The notes below the pieces were generated by a model. That model had not been told where the DNA came from. It was given only the letters and a program-made list of their open reading frames with translations, and did no database searches. Shown here one piece after another: positions 1 to 11,245 of a stretch of DNA of 64,000 nt. The stretch is from contig OY754977.1 of NCBI GenBank assembly GCA_963576475.1, forward strand, positions 11,659,089 through 11,723,088, written 5' to 3'. Origin of the DNA: Molanna angustata (Eukaryota; Arthropoda; Insecta; Trichoptera; Molannidae). Within the stretch, counting starts at the first letter, position 1, and each line of letters begins with the position of its first letter. Position numbers and translations under genes: made by a program.

Positions 1-1244
1 GATTTTGTATGAAACTTATATGTAACAAGAGAAATTTTTTTATGTTTGGCAATGTTCAGTTCTTTGATTTCATATTGATATAAGAGTATTAAGAGCTTGA
101 ACTTAGAACTGATTAGGTTTCCATAGATATCATAAAATTTCTTCATATAATATCACGTGTCAAAATTTTCAAAATGCTCTCACGTTCTTTAAAACTAAAT
201 AAATCTGCTTTTATCAAAATATTTCATACAACATAAGCATTCTTTACCGTATTGAGATTGTCAACATTCCAAAAAGAAAAAATGAGCGTTAACTATGGTG
301 TTGAGAGTTTAGTGTTGGCCACAACCCACTCGTTTTTTTAATAATTTCGTTTGAAAACATACGTATAATTTTTTAATTCGGGTATTTCAATAATTTTTCT
401 CTCTGTTTATCAACGGACATGATTGCTTCAGTATATTTTTCTCACATGATCCAACAAATTGTGGCCATTTATTTTTTTTACGACTTAAGTCAAATTAGCG
501 TAAATTTGGTTAATGGACATATTATTTATATAATACTGGATGGTATATCGTCAAATTAAAATGATGGCTCATTAGGTTTTTCCGATTTAATAAAATATTT
601 ATGTTAAATACTCCAGAGGGCATATAACATAAATATTTTATATAATAACATAACTTGTGTCTAATTAAGATACATAGATAATCATTCAATTGTTGTGAGA
701 CACCAGCCTAGAATAGTGCTTCTTCTATTTTCTATTATCATCAGTATTTTTGTTTAAGAAGCTATATCAGACTAAATAGTACATTTTTTAAATCTTTTCC
801 ACAGTACCCTCAAAAGATACTTCTTTGAAATAAAGAACTATTTTATTTTTACATCTTTATTTTATTGGGGGAGTTTTTTTGTAATTTGAATTTGTTTCAT
901 TTTTCTTGTAAAATTAGTTTTATTTAAAACCCTTTTATTTTTTTATTGTATGTAACTTAAAAACTACAAGGCCTATGAATTAGATTTTACTTCAATCGAA
1001 AAAGAATATGAAAATCTACCGGCTGAGGTTTTTACTATTTTAATTACTATTACTATTTTAATTACAATTTATTTATATTACTGTTTTATTTATATAACTA
1101 TTTATTTATATTATAGGTATTATATTACTATTTATTTATTTATATTATTTATTTATTTTATATTATATTACTATTTATTTATTTATATTACTATATTTTT
1201 TACTATTTTAATTACTATTACTCTATCTCTTTATCAACATTGAT
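1..1244. other. AT-rich stretch without a recognisable gene
   Basis: No open frame with a recognisable product is seen on either strand. Bases 1025-1215 are low-complexity TTTA/ATTA sequence. Bases 300-340 and 90-125 carry short motifs (GTTGGCCACAACCCACTCG; GATTAGG..CCATAGA.ATCAT) that recur near 4930, 22050, 22735 and 32940, so part of it is dispersed repeat. Confidence 0.6.
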
Positions 1245-1470
1245 GATGATGAAGAGATGGAGTGAATAGCAGGGGCCGCCCCAGAAAGGGATGGCATGAC
1301 CATGTGAATGATATTTTGAAAGAAGGCTTGAAATATCGACAAGCATGTATGAGACCATGCATGGATGTAGACGGAACTAGGAATGTAAAAATTGAGGGAT
1401 ATGGCGCTTGTTTCTCTCTGCTTATCCCATAAAGGATATGGCGTGATGGTATGTACGTATATTCACGAAA
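1245..1470 (+). pseudogene. 3' end of a non-LTR retrotransposon (LINE family A)
   Basis: The plus strand reads RGRPRKGWHDHVNDILKEG, then CMRPCMDVDGTRN, then a tail with GATATGGCGTGATGGTATGT. The same peptide string followed by the same nucleotide tail is found at 9400-9740, 11855-12070, 47955-48215, 53415-53540 and 61170-61490. That layout (basic GRGRP..W segment, ACM..MNVDEA segment, then short 3' UTR) is the extreme C-terminus of a LINE polyprotein. The copy is 5'-truncated and interrupted, so it is a relic. Clade not assigned. Confidence 0.65.
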
Positions 1471-2177
1471 AAATATTCTATATCACAGATTCGGTGATAT
1501 ACAATATTTATTATTTAGAAGGTAATTTAGTATGCATATTTATGTACATGCATATGCCCATGGTAGGTTTACAAGGGCCTTAGCAAAATATTTTACTTAT
1601 TCTATAAGTATTTCGATTTATTTTTTTTATTAACTTATGTATTTTGTCTTATTCGTTTTTATTGCTTTTTTCGGTATTTTAATCCCTTGTGCCATTTTAA
1701 ACATTGTTGGATGGTGTGCCATTTTGAGAAGCCTTAAGTATATTTTTTATATATTTTTTTACCTGAAAACACCATCCGGGTTCGAATTATACGTATTTGA
1801 ATATTTAAATTAATTTTAATGGATTATATTTATGTAAATTGCGGTTGTATTAACATAATTTAAGCATATTGCGGAAACGTCCTATTCGGATTTGTTCAAA
1901 AATCATTTAAGACACCTCCAATCTTCATCATTTTGTTTCCTGCCTCAAAACTATTTTAGGTGTCGAACATTTTTTTAATAGATATTAATTAAAAAAAAGA
2001 ACTTGATTTTTTACTATACCTAGGTACATATTTCTATTTGATTTTTTGAGTTTTAAGATGTTTCAATTTTTTTAGTGTACATATGCACGTATTTTTCGCG
2101 TTTTTTTTTCAAATCGTATAATGTGAAGAGTGAAAAACTCCCGTCTTTCAAATCGAACCCGAGATTACTCTTCATTA

Positions 2178-2620
2178 TCAGTAGATCCACAGCCCTGGAT
2201 GGTTCATGGCCTCGTTATTAAGGAATCGTTTCAATTGCCCCCTGTCCATGGCCCTCTCCATGGTCGTCGGCGAAGCCTGCCCACAATTTCATCGTTCAAA
2301 TTATAGAATCGTTCCATCGCAGCCGAAGCCTTCCCAAACTTTCCTCGTTTAAAGTAACGAATTGTTCAATCTAATGTTAATTATTAAAATTGTATCGTTA
2401 AGTCTATCATCGAATCATTATCATTTTCAATGGATCCACAGTCCCGAATGGGCCATGGCCTCCTTAAAGAATCGTTTCTGCACACCGCGTGCCGGCTTTC
2501 TGAAGGTCCCTCTCGACTTCATCCATCCATCGCAGCCGAGGCCTTTACACACTTATTTCTCCACGACGATTCTTTTCAGCGTCTGCTATGGTCTAAAATA
2601 ACCGTTGAACAAAGGTTTGT
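2178..2620. repeat. Diverged two-copy tandem repeat, ~244-bp unit
   Basis: Two units start at about 2178 and 2422. Each has a GATCCACAG motif, then CATGGCCTC, then AAGAATCGTTT or AAGGAATCGTTT, and about 100 bp further a CCATCGCAGCCGA motif. The region is richer in GC than its flanks. No product is recognised in the short open frames over it. Confidence 0.6.
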
Positions 2621-2739
2621 TAGTATTAAGAATTGAAATCGTTCATTATGAAGAAATCGTTGTAATCAATCGAGGCAGAGGACTTCAGCGTTGAATCCTC
2701 TTGGAAAGAAAAGTGGGTCAACGTGTACGCATAGAACAA

Positions 2740-2965
2740 CCACCTGATTGTGAACCCAACAATCCGAGTACCTGGATTCGACCTGCTACGAAAAATATGG
2801 GTACAGAAAAACAGGGTTAGAACTGAACAAGCTTGCTGTAACTTCTTGCTCTAGAGATGGGTAAGAGGGAGAACCCAGACTGTGAATGTGGAGCTGAGGA
2901 CACAGTAAAGCTCATGGTGCAAGACTGCCAGCTCAGGAAATTTGGCGCTGTTATCGAGATCTAAA
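2740..2965 (+). pseudogene. LINE C-terminal fragment with CxC..C zinc-knuckle-like motif
   Basis: Reading across stops gives VPGFDLLRKIWVQKNRVRT, then W-V-R-E-E-N-P-D-C-E-C-G and VKLMVQDCQLRKFG. This matches the pattern at the C-terminus of jockey/I-group retrotransposon ORF2 (FxLPRxxWxxLNRxRTGxG ... SPxCxCG ... THIVxxCPLxxF). In-frame stops and frame loss show it is dead. Two other C-termini with the same CxCG logic are at 36485-36824 and 48385-48960. Confidence 0.55.
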
Positions 2966-3342
2966 ATAAATATATTCATCATTTCGACAATTTTTCTTTT
3001 ATATTCCTTTTTTGATTTCTCATCAAAATATATGTATATTCGCAAATATTGGCTCCCTAAAACCCCCAAGATTTTTTTATAGGAAAAAACGGGTCGCAAT
3101 TTATTTTTAAGTTGCGTAATCTTTCAAAAGATGGCGATGTGAACAAATCTATTGATATTGTATTACGCATCTAAAGAACGAAAAAATAAAGTAAAATACA
3201 TAAAACGAAGTCTATATAAAAAAAAACTATTTAGTTAGAAGGCGGTCTATGAGAGAACAATAGATAATAAGAGGTCTATATAAAATGCATTATGTGGTAG
3301 AACAAGTTTTGCCTGGGCCCACTGGTATACCATTATATTATG

Positions 3343-3580
3343 AAGGTATTTATTTTATTTTATTTCATGTAGCTTCTCGAGCAACGAACAGGTACTATGT
3401 CAAATAAATATTTAACACGCACCCAATAACAAGTTGCCACATTCTGGAGACACGATATTTATCATCTCACAGATCCAGACTGAAAACACAATTAAAAACT
3501 GTATCTCCACCGGGAATCGAACCCGGGACCCTTGGATCAGCATCAGATACCCAACCAACTGAGCCACAAAGGCCGACATT
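3343..3580 (-). mobile_element. tRNA-derived SINE, family 1
   Basis: Read on the minus strand, 3575 to about 3505 is a tRNA-like head: TGGCTCAGTTGG (A box) and GGTTCGATTCC (B box), the spacing of a pol III internal promoter. A body of about 140 bp and an AAAAT-rich tail (3343-3365) follow. The body is shared with the copy at 14320-14570. It is a SINE, not a functional tRNA gene, because the head continues without a break into the repeat body. Confidence 0.75.
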
Positions 3581-4299
3581 ACTCTTCTTCTTCTGGGTCA
3601 CAATCCTAGGATTGGTCTGCACCTAAAACTCGATCTTTCCACTTAACTCAATCGTCCGCCAGTCTCTTCATCTCTTTGTAACTGTTACAGCGCACGTCAC
3701 CGATTATCTGGTCTATATTTTCTGTTTCTGTATAGTTGTTTCGACATTACTAGTAGGTATACTTTATATTATGAAGGCCGCCATTAAAAGAAGGAATATA
3801 TTTGTGAATTAATGAAATATAAAATCTTCTACAAAATTGATTGTCCAATTAGTGGCATGCTTCGTTACTGGAGTTAAAAAATGTTTTTCATCGATAATGG
3901 CGCTCGATAATAATTATATCATTTTTGTCTATTTTAGGCATCTCCCTCCGGCCTGCCCTGCTCCCACCGGGGCCGGTCTAGGTTGTGCTGCACGTGCTTG
4001 TATAAATAATCAAATTGCGTGTTTTCTTGTTGGTTGGCACAATACGATGCCTACATCCTACATGAAAGTTCAAAAATATCAAGCAAATTACTGAGGACTC
4101 CATGTTGGTAACTAAGTGGCCCCATTACGACATGCAGGGGTGTACATTCATATAGTACATGCATTTTCATTTTGTATACAGTTTTACGGTTCTTTTCGAG
4201 TAGACCAGTGAAAACTCAGTGCATTACCTACTTATATGGCAATTTTTATTTATTTCATTTTACATTGTTAAAACCACGAATGATTTATTAGAAACCTTC

Positions 4300-4890
4300 T
4301 TCAATATAGCTCATTCGTAGTTGAAACAACTTATATTTTTAACAATAAATCCGATAATATTATTATTAAATGTTATCAGACATGCAGCTATGGTGATATG
4401 TCTGATCTCACAACAGTATTCACTTGTTCAGTCTGTCATGTCTATTTTTGAACACATTAACACTTTGTGCAACAAGTTCCGGTGGCAAACTGTTCCACGC
4501 ATCCACAACTCTATTGGACAAGAAATGCTTCCAGGGGTTCTGCCTGAAACTGTGTTTATCTAGCTTCAAACTATGACCTCTTAAATTAGTATATTTTGAT
4601 TGAGGCAGAACATCAGCTTCAATTCAGGGCAGTCATAGTGTTTGTTTATATTTTGAAGGTTTCTATTAGATCCCCTCTCTTTCTTCGTTCCTCAGAGTAG
4701 TGAGGCCCACACATTCAGACGTTCTTCATATGATAAGCATCAGAGGCCATTTCCCAGTTTGGTAAACCTTCTCTGCACCCTTTCCAGCATGCTTATATCT
4801 TTCTCAAAGTAAGGATTCCAAACTTGGTAACCATATTCCAAAACTGGTCTCACATAAGTTTTATATATTTTAATCAATAAATCATGTGGC
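4300..4890 (-). pseudogene. Degraded reverse-transcriptase C-terminus (CR1/L2-like LINE)
   Basis: Minus-strand translation from 4890 downward gives LIKTYVRPVLEYGYQVWNPY, then KDISMLERVQRRFTK, NEERKRGDLIETFKI, and finally LRGHSLKLDKHSFRQ..F..NRVVDAWNSLPPELV. This is the thumb and C-terminal region of CR1/L2-group reverse transcriptases. Stops and at least one frameshift break it. After the terminal codon a short AAT-rich tail is seen near 4350. It ends close to the 5' end of the intact LINE but is oppositely oriented and unrelated in sequence. Confidence 0.7.
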
Positions 4891-5059
4891 GAGTGGCTGA
4901 AGGATTAATATGTATGTTTAGAGTTGATTAGTTTTCACAGACATCATTTTCAATTTTTTACGATATTATCTGTCATAACTGTCAAAAAGCTGTCATGATT
5001 TGGAAAAAAATATAGAATGTTTACATTATGATCGATTTTGTTTTTCTGCCTTAAATCTA

Positions 5060-5102
5060 TGCTATGTATGTATGGGAACAATGAAACATATAGAATTATG
5101 TA
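5060..5102 (+). repeat. Left arm of an inverted repeat flanking the intact LINE
   Basis: GGGAACAATGAAACATATAG here is the near-exact reverse complement of 9052-9085 (CTATATGTTTCGTTGTTCCC). The two arms lie either side of the 3.6 kb LINE at 5100-8700. The simplest reading is a short inverted-repeat element that the LINE jumped into, but two independent insertions are not excluded. Confidence 0.5.
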
Positions 5103-8100
5103 CTCAAATTTGGGAGAAGGTGAGTTTGCTCCCCCCCAACCCATCCTCTGGGATTGGAAAGTAAACCCTGCCTTCGACCTGGGGTCAGTATACTATACTG
5201 GTTTACCAAGCCACTGCATTTATGGTCCCCTAAAATGGCTCGCCATGTTCGGGGTTCTTTGCTTTGGTGCCCAGGCGGGCACTTGTGTTGGAGTTGATCG
5301 GCGACCTATCTTGATGATGTCATCCCGGCCGCTGCGCGGCGGGTCTGGTTGGAGGTGTGAGCCGAGGGAGATCTGTGTGAAACGGTTCGTCGCTGGCCGG
5401 CCGCCGAATAGTACAGGGGCCCGACCTAAGCTAACGACTACGGGTTGGCTGCCCTATCAGTCGGCGCATAATCTCGCTGCAATTGTTGTGCCGGATCGTG
5501 ACCGGACGAGGTCCCAGCAGTTGTATGCGGGGGGCACCAGGCGTCCTCCACGGCCATATCCTCCCTCCTTCAACCTAGCAGCGCAGCTGCCGGAACAAAT
5601 GTCCTTGAAAAGGGCTTCTGATCTCCTCGTTTCACAATGCCACCCCCCCCCCACAAAACCTTCATGACAGATAAACCCAATAATAATGTTTATACAGCGA
5701 CAACCAAGACTGCATACCCTCGCACCATTTGTAAACTGTTGGTAGACTTCGCTAACATCAGAGGTATCCACAGTAATTTAAATTCTGTTCACCATCACTT
5801 GCAATCTCAAAAACCACACCTGCTCTTTCTCACGGAAACACAAATTCAAGATCCACCCGACACAAGTTACCTCAACTGCCCAGGGTACATACTCGAAAGC
5901 ATGTTTGTGCCCAAAGGAGGCTTGTGCCTCTACAGCCGCGAAGACATCAACTGTGTCAGATTGAAGGAGTTCGAGAACCCCGCCTTCAATGTTATGTGGG
6001 TCCGTTTAAAATCTAACAAATTCATAAAAATTTATGCTTGTATCTACCGATCTCCAAATATGAGTGATTATGATTCTTCCGAGCTTTTCAAATACTTAGG
6101 AGAAACCATTGACAGTCTTCTGTCTCGCTACCCGTCGGCAGAATTTGCGGTTCTCGGCGATTTCAATGTCCATCACTCCGATTGGCTGAAATCGGGAACT
6201 ACCGATTCGGCTGGCCGCATGACGGAATCCTTTGCTTTGTGTCATAACCTGGAGCAACTTGTTCAAGAGCCAACTCGCATCCCTGATGTCTCTGGGCATC
6301 GTTCCAATCTGCTTGATCTTTTTATGACTACCTCGCCAACGGGATACACACTGAAAGTCACAGCCCCACTGGGCTCTTCAGACCATTGCCTTGTGCAAAC
6401 GGCCATCCACTTCATCCCGGACCTTCCACCCGAAAAACCTAAAAGGAAAATTTGGCAATACAAGTCAGCAGATTGGAATGCACTGCGAATACACTTTCGC
6501 GACTTTCCTTGGAATGAAGTCTGTTTTAGAACCAAAGACCCTTCTATCTGTGCGCGTGAGGTAGGGGATGTCATCACTTCTGCTATGGATGGCTATATTC
6601 CCTCCTCCCTCAAAACCTGCGGACCAGGCACAAAACCTTGGTTTGATTCCAAATGCCGAGAAGCAGTCACGCGTAAAAATCTGGCTTTCAAAACATTTCA
6701 AAAACTTCAATCCCCGTCAAACAAGAAAGCATACAACAAGATGACAAAGGATTGTAAAAAAACCATTAATCAGGCTAAAAAACTCCATGACCAACATATA
6801 AGTCAAAAACTCTCCTCATGCCCTAACGGTAGCCGAAGATTCTGGTCATTGTCAACCTCCATAGGTCAGAACTTTTGCACATCTTCATTTCCACCTTTAA
6901 CGAACCATGACGGATCCATTGCTAACTCTGCCACCGACAAAGCTAATCTTCTCGGTAAATTATTTGCAGATAACTCAACCCTTGACGACGGAGGAAAAAC
7001 TCCTCAACCAGTTCCACATTGTGGTTTTAAAATGAACGAAGTAAGGATTAACTTCTCTGAGGTTTTACTCGCCATCCGAGGGTTGGATGTTAACAAAGCT
7101 AATGGACCAGATGGAATTCCCGTTCTTGTGTTAAAAAAATGCTCCGCCGAACTAGCCCCAGTTCTCACTAAACTCTTCAAACTCTCGTTTAAAACTGGTA
7201 TTGTCCCATGTGACTGGAAAAAAGCGGTCATCCACCCAATTCCCAAAAAAGGTGATCGCTCCAACCCATCTAACTACCGACCCATCGCTATTACTTCTGT
7301 ACTCTCCAAAATAATGGAAAGGGTACTAAACACCAAGTTGATCACATACCTCGAAGCAAACAAAATTTTAAGCGACCGCCAATATGGATTTCGTGGAAAT
7401 CGATCTTGTGGCGATCTACTCGCGTATGTGACATCCGTTTGGGGTCGAGTTATGGAACGCTTTGGAGAAGCTCAAACTGTCGCCCTTGACATCTCTAAAG
7501 CTTTCGACCGGGTTTGGCACCGAGGTCTCTTAATGAAACTCCCTTCTTATGGACTACCCCAGTCTCTGTGTACTTGGATTGCGAATTTTTTAAAAGATCG
7601 CGAAGTCATAACTGTAGTGGACGGTTGCTCTTCTTCTCCCCATTCCATTAATGCGGGAGTCCCTCAAGGGTCCATTCTATCTCCAACCCTATTCCTCCTA
7701 CATATCAATGACTTGCTCTTACGCGCCCCCATCCACTGTTACGCTGATGACAGCACAGTCCATGACAATTTCTCTTTTGACAAACCTCCTAAACAGAGTG
7801 AAATATCAGAAGCCCGGAAAGACCTTCATCAAAAAATAAATAGCTACCTCCACTCAATCAATACCTGGGGTGAAAGTAATCTTGTTTCATTTAACGTCTC
7901 AAAAACCCAAGCCTGTCTAATTTCTGCGAAGAGAAACCCCAATGAATTGCAAGTGTCTTTCAACGGAAGCACCCTACCTAACAGCAGCTCTATCGACCTG
8001 CTTGGAGTATCTATAACGAACCAATTACACTACAAGGGCTCCATCGAAGCTAAGGTGAAACTCGCCTCCAAAAAATTGAGCGTACTATATAGAGCGCGCA

Positions 8101-8665
8101 GATATTTTACTAAGACCCAGATCTGTATACTCTACAAAGCGCAAATACGCCCAATTATTGAATATGGCAGTCACCTCTGGAGTGGCGCCCCCCAATACCT
8201 ACTGAATACCCTCGACGCTGTCCAAAGGCGTGCTATACGTCTGATTGATGATCCATCACTGACTGATGGATTGCAATCACTAGAACACAGACGCAGAGTC
8301 GGTATTTTAAGTTTATTCTATAGATACTACCACGGGAATTGCTCAGAAGAACTTGCATCTTTGGTCCCTCCTCCACCCACTCGCAACAGAGTCACTCGCT
8401 TCACTCAATCGCAGCATCCATTCACAGTGGACCTTCAACATATACGAACAAGTCGCTTCTCGAACTCCTTTATTAACTCAGCAGCCCGACTGTGGAACGA
8501 TCTTCCGAATTCTGTGTTTCCATCTTCGTACAACCCGGGTCTTTTTAAAATCCGAATTAATAAACTCTTTTCTAGATTGCAAACCCCTCCCAACGCTACG
8601 TAGTGCGCTTCTTCGGAAGAGTAAAATGGACCCAAATCCTAATAGCTGGCGTCCCCTACGTAGAC

Positions 8666-8700
<35 letters not shown>
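5103..8700 (+). mobile_element. Near-complete non-LTR retrotransposon (LINE) with poly(A) tail
   Basis: A GC-rich leader (5120-5636), one long EN-RT reading frame (5637-8603), a 67-bp 3' UTR and an uninterrupted run of 29 A (8671-8699) make up a LINE on the plus strand. The left boundary is estimated from the jump in base composition. I could not identify a convincing target-site duplication. The leader contains an open frame (5038-5667) overlapping the ORF start, which could be the remains of an ORF1 or just open leader. The intact frame and clean poly(A) suggest a recent insertion compared with every other LINE in the window. Confidence 0.85.
5637..8603 (+). CDS. LINE ORF2: APE-type endonuclease plus reverse transcriptase
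   Basis: This 988-codon frame encodes the enzyme that nicks target DNA and copies the element RNA onto it. N-terminal endonuclease landmarks are in order: NIRG near residue 40, LTETQ near 65, YRSPN near 140, GDFNVHHSDW near 174 and SDH near 247, so the Asn, Glu, Asp/Asn, His and terminal Asp-His catalytic positions are all present. Reverse-transcriptase landmarks follow: NGPDGIP near 485, YRPIAITS near 545, DISKAFDRVWH near 618, GVPQGSILSP near 674 and the YADD active site near 701. The C-terminus (RLWNDLPNSVFPSSYNPGLF) is the usual tail of jockey/CR1-supergroup ORF2. No RNase H domain is seen. The Met chosen is the first in frame; a proline run precedes it, and the true start may lie slightly later. 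The clade is not certain. Confidence 0.9.
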   Translation: MPPPPHKTFMTDKPNNNVYTATTKTAYPRTICKLLVDFANIRGIHSNLNSVHHHLQSQKPHLLFLTETQIQDPPDTSYLNCPGYILESMFVPKGGLCLYSREDINCVRLKEFENPAFNVMWVRLKSNKFIKIYACIYRSPNMSDYDSSELFKYLGETIDSLLSRYPSAEFAVLGDFNVHHSDWLKSGTTDSAGRMTESFALCHNLEQLVQEPTRIPDVSGHRSNLLDLFMTTSPTGYTLKVTAPLGSSDHCLVQTAIHFIPDLPPEKPKRKIWQYKSADWNALRIHFRDFPWNEVCFRTKDPSICAREVGDVITSAMDGYIPSSLKTCGPGTKPWFDSKCREAVTRKNLAFKTFQKLQSPSNKKAYNKMTKDCKKTINQAKKLHDQHISQKLSSCPNGSRRFWSLSTSIGQNFCTSSFPPLTNHDGSIANSATDKANLLGKLFADNSTLDDGGKTPQPVPHCGFKMNEVRINFSEVLLAIRGLDVNKANGPDGIPVLVLKKCSAELAPVLTKLFKLSFKTGIVPCDWKKAVIHPIPKKGDRSNPSNYRPIAITSVLSKIMERVLNTKLITYLEANKILSDRQYGFRGNRSCGDLLAYVTSVWGRVMERFGEAQTVALDISKAFDRVWHRGLLMKLPSYGLPQSLCTWIANFLKDREVITVVDGCSSSPHSINAGVPQGSILSPTLFLLHINDLLLRAPIHCYADDSTVHDNFSFDKPPKQSEISEARKDLHQKINSYLHSINTWGESNLVSFNVSKTQACLISAKRNPNELQVSFNGSTLPNSSSIDLLGVSITNQLHYKGSIEAKVKLASKKLSVLYRARRYFTKTQICILYKAQIRPIIEYGSHLWSGAPQYLLNTLDAVQRRAIRLIDDPSLTDGLQSLEHRRRVGILSLFYRYYHGNCSEELASLVPPPPTRNRVTRFTQSQHPFTVDLQHIRTSRFSNSFINSAARLWNDLPNSVFPSSYNPGLFKIRINKLFSRLQTPPNAT

Positions 8701-8703
<3 letters not shown>

Positions 8704-9110
8704 TGAAGCATTATGGAGGAGATCATGGGTGAAAACTAGAAAAATCAAATGTCATATAGTGATTTTTCCGTGTGAGAGCTGTCAATTTGAAACTTGTATT
8801 TATTAAATCAAGGCGAAAGTGTTCATAGAGTTGTGTTAAGCTGGCCATCTATCGGACAGAGCCCAAACTAATTATTCAAAATGACAGCTCTAATAAGAAA
8901 AATTCACTATCAAGCATCTGAATTGGTGAATGTTACTATTGTGTAAAGTGCCGATTACAGCTCCTGTAAAAATGTCTAAAATTTTCCTTGGTTTCACCCA
9001 TAACCCCTCTTCCTACATCTCTATAGAAATGATTCCAAAAATACCTATAGTACACACTTCTATATGTTTCGTTGTTCCCATATAATGTAAACTTGTTTCA
9101 AAACGTATTT
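8700..9110. repeat. Repeat remnant downstream of the LINE, with inverted ends
   Basis: ATGGGTGAAA near 8724 is mirrored by TTTCACCCAT near 8992, and the 9052-9085 arm pairs with 5060-5102. No coding potential is recognised. It is probably the right-hand part of the element into which the LINE inserted. Confidence 0.4.
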
Positions 9111-9399
9111 AAAATAAAATAAAGTTTATTTAGATATTTATACCTCAAGAAAAAAAATGTACACTATCTATATAGCGATAAATTATTTAGTGTAGGTCAC
9201 AACACCTCTTTTTTGGCATATATTGTTTATAGTGTTGTGACAACCCTAATAATGTTTGAAATGATTATGATCTAAATCCATCTTTATTCAAGCACGTGGA
9301 TCTATTGATAGGTGGGGTGAGTAATGACGTGTTATTAAACTCTCTCGACAAATTATAATTTTTACCTACCCTTAAATCTATTTTCATAACAAAACTACA

Positions 9400-9740
9400 C
9401 ACAGCGTAAATAAATTATTTCTCGTTGACATATACCATACTATCACGCGATATACCTCTTCGGGGTAGGCAGAGAGAACCGAAAGCCAGATTCCTAAATC
9501 TTGACAAAAAAAAATCGCTTCAATCACGTTCATCCATCGGCTCATAGACGCCCGCATCCTTCGAAATCCCACTTATATGATCGTACTTCTACTCTTCGTT
9601 CCTCTTTTATCAGCCTTATACGTTTTTTTGTCATACGAGCATTACTCGTTTTTTCTATGTGGCCAAACCACCTTAGGGCAGTTATTTTCATCTTTTTACT
9701 TCTCACTATCCCAAGGGGATAGAGTGGGAAGTTATGAATT
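9400..9740 (-). pseudogene. 3' end of LINE family A
   Basis: Minus strand reads KMKITALRWFGHIEKTSNAR, MTKKRIRLI, then WMNVIEA, CQDLGIW and LSVLSAYPEE, followed by a GTATG-rich tail. The order RWFGHxE..RxTKK..MNV.EA..C.D...W...SAYP is the C-terminal signature seen in the other family A copies. Frames shift between the blocks, so the copy is dead. Confidence 0.65.
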
Positions 9741-10235
9741 CGCAATCTCAAAGATGTTGAGGTTGTATTCTGAAAATTTCATCACAATCTATCTCTGTGT
9801 ACTGTGTACTATGTATGGCGTGTTTATTCAAATTTATCGGTTACAGACTAAAGTTCTCATTCGATTGTTTTCAAATTTTATTAATTTGTATAGGTATCTA
9901 ATACTTGCTTAGACCCAATTTATTTTGAAGGATATCTGATCAGTGCTTCTCATTTTTTTAACTATCAAATATTTCAAAGTGACCCCAAGCTCAGGAAACT
10001 TAAAATATATTTTTTTTTATTTTCAAATTGGTAAAAGGGCACATCACTTTCATAAAATTAATGGCATTGAATAATTATTAAGTTATTGTACACAGCACGC
10101 ACACAGATACATTGTGATAAAACATTCAAAATATAATCTCAGCATGATACTTAGTGATAATCTGCAATAAAAAACACCCTTAAAAATTGCGAAATCATAT
10201 CTCCACACAATGACCCCGTGGGTTAGTGAGGAGTA
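9715..10235 (+). repeat. Dispersed ~0.5 kb repeat (partner at 32455-32965)
   Basis: Both copies open with GGGAAGTTATGA/GGGGAGTTATGA plus TTCGCAAT, continue with TTGTATTCTGAAA, GGCGTGTTTA, TTTTGAAGGATATCTGA and ATCACTTTCATAAAAT, and end with GTTAGTGAGGAGT. Length and block order agree, so they are copies of one non-coding element of unknown class. Related start motifs occur at 20935 and 22505. Confidence 0.65.
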
Positions 10236-10529
10236 AAAACAGTAAAATAAGACAGCTGATTAAATCAATGTACTAGGAAAGATAGGAGGAGACAGCTGTC
10301 CTTAACGCACTGAGAGATCTCGCAGATATGTCGAGTGTATTAAAGAAATTATTGTACCTACACCGTGTAAGCACGGTACACAAAAGCATTCTGAGTGTAG
10401 TTGTTATTACACTTAGGAATATAAAAAGTGTTAGGATATCTGGTTGTTCTGCTCAGACAGTGAAAGCAATTTTTTTTCAACAAGTCTGAGGAATGCACAA
10501 AATTTTTGAACAACTTAAACAAATATATA
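10236..10529. other. Unassigned spacer
   Basis: No gene is recognised. A small perfect hairpin (ACCGTG..CACGGT) lies near 10362-10378. Confidence 0.4.
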
Positions 10530-10800
10530 ATATCAATTAGGGTCCTGCGGTTTGCCAGAGTCCCAGAGTTACTAAATTATGGTAATCGATTGATTCAGCA
10601 TAATTACAAACTTTCGCTGGATCCTTTCGATTTTGTCGATATACGTTGTATAGAGAGGATTCCAAAACACATCCAAACTCCAAATGACTCCTAACAAGAT
10701 AGTTGTAAAAGACCTTAAGGGTAACAACTGATCTAAATGGCCTAAAAACTCTTGAAACAAACCCAAGCATTTTTATATCTTTCATTATAACGTTTTATTT
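10530..10800 (-). pseudogene. Frameshifted reverse-transcriptase fragment (CR1-like)
   Basis: Joining two minus-strand frames gives DIKMLGFVSRVFRPF, LKVFYNYLVRSHLEFG, then VFWNPLYTTYIDKIERIQRK. This is the post-catalytic RT segment (K..GFV.R ... LY...VRSHLEY...VWNPY...ID.IERVQR..) also seen, intact, in the LINE at 55384-56781. The frame changes at about 10668 and later stops appear, so it is a relic. Confidence 0.65.
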
Positions 10801-11245
10801 TGCTCGTAAAGTCTTTCGTCTTCTTTCAAAAGATCACGTTTTGGTGGCAGCTGTTCTGATAGTCGATGATATAATAATGCAGAGCCTTGTCCATGTGCGA
10901 GATGTGGGCGGTGGAAAATCCCTTCTTCTGACCTCGACAGCCGCCCACGACCAGCCAAGATTATCATAATAAGCAGCGTGGTACTTGGTTCTAATCTACT
11001 AACCAACCTCAGGCATCGATATTTAATATGTTGGATACTATACGCTTTAATGTAATCTTGTTATTCGTGACGTTACTAATTACCATATAATTAGTGTTTT
11101 TATAATATTTACATTTATAATGTGACAATAGTTGATCTTATAGCTAGTGTCCTTTGTCTTCTAAGCGTCTTAACTTAGATTTTTAATACAAAGGAAACAT
11201 GTATTGTACAATGATACTAAATGAAATATAACAAAATTGATTCTT

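Noticed and set aside
5038..5667. 209-codon protein gene upstream of the LINE ORF
   Set aside because: It spans the repeat/LINE boundary, shows no domain, and overlaps the ORF2 start; better read as LINE leader.
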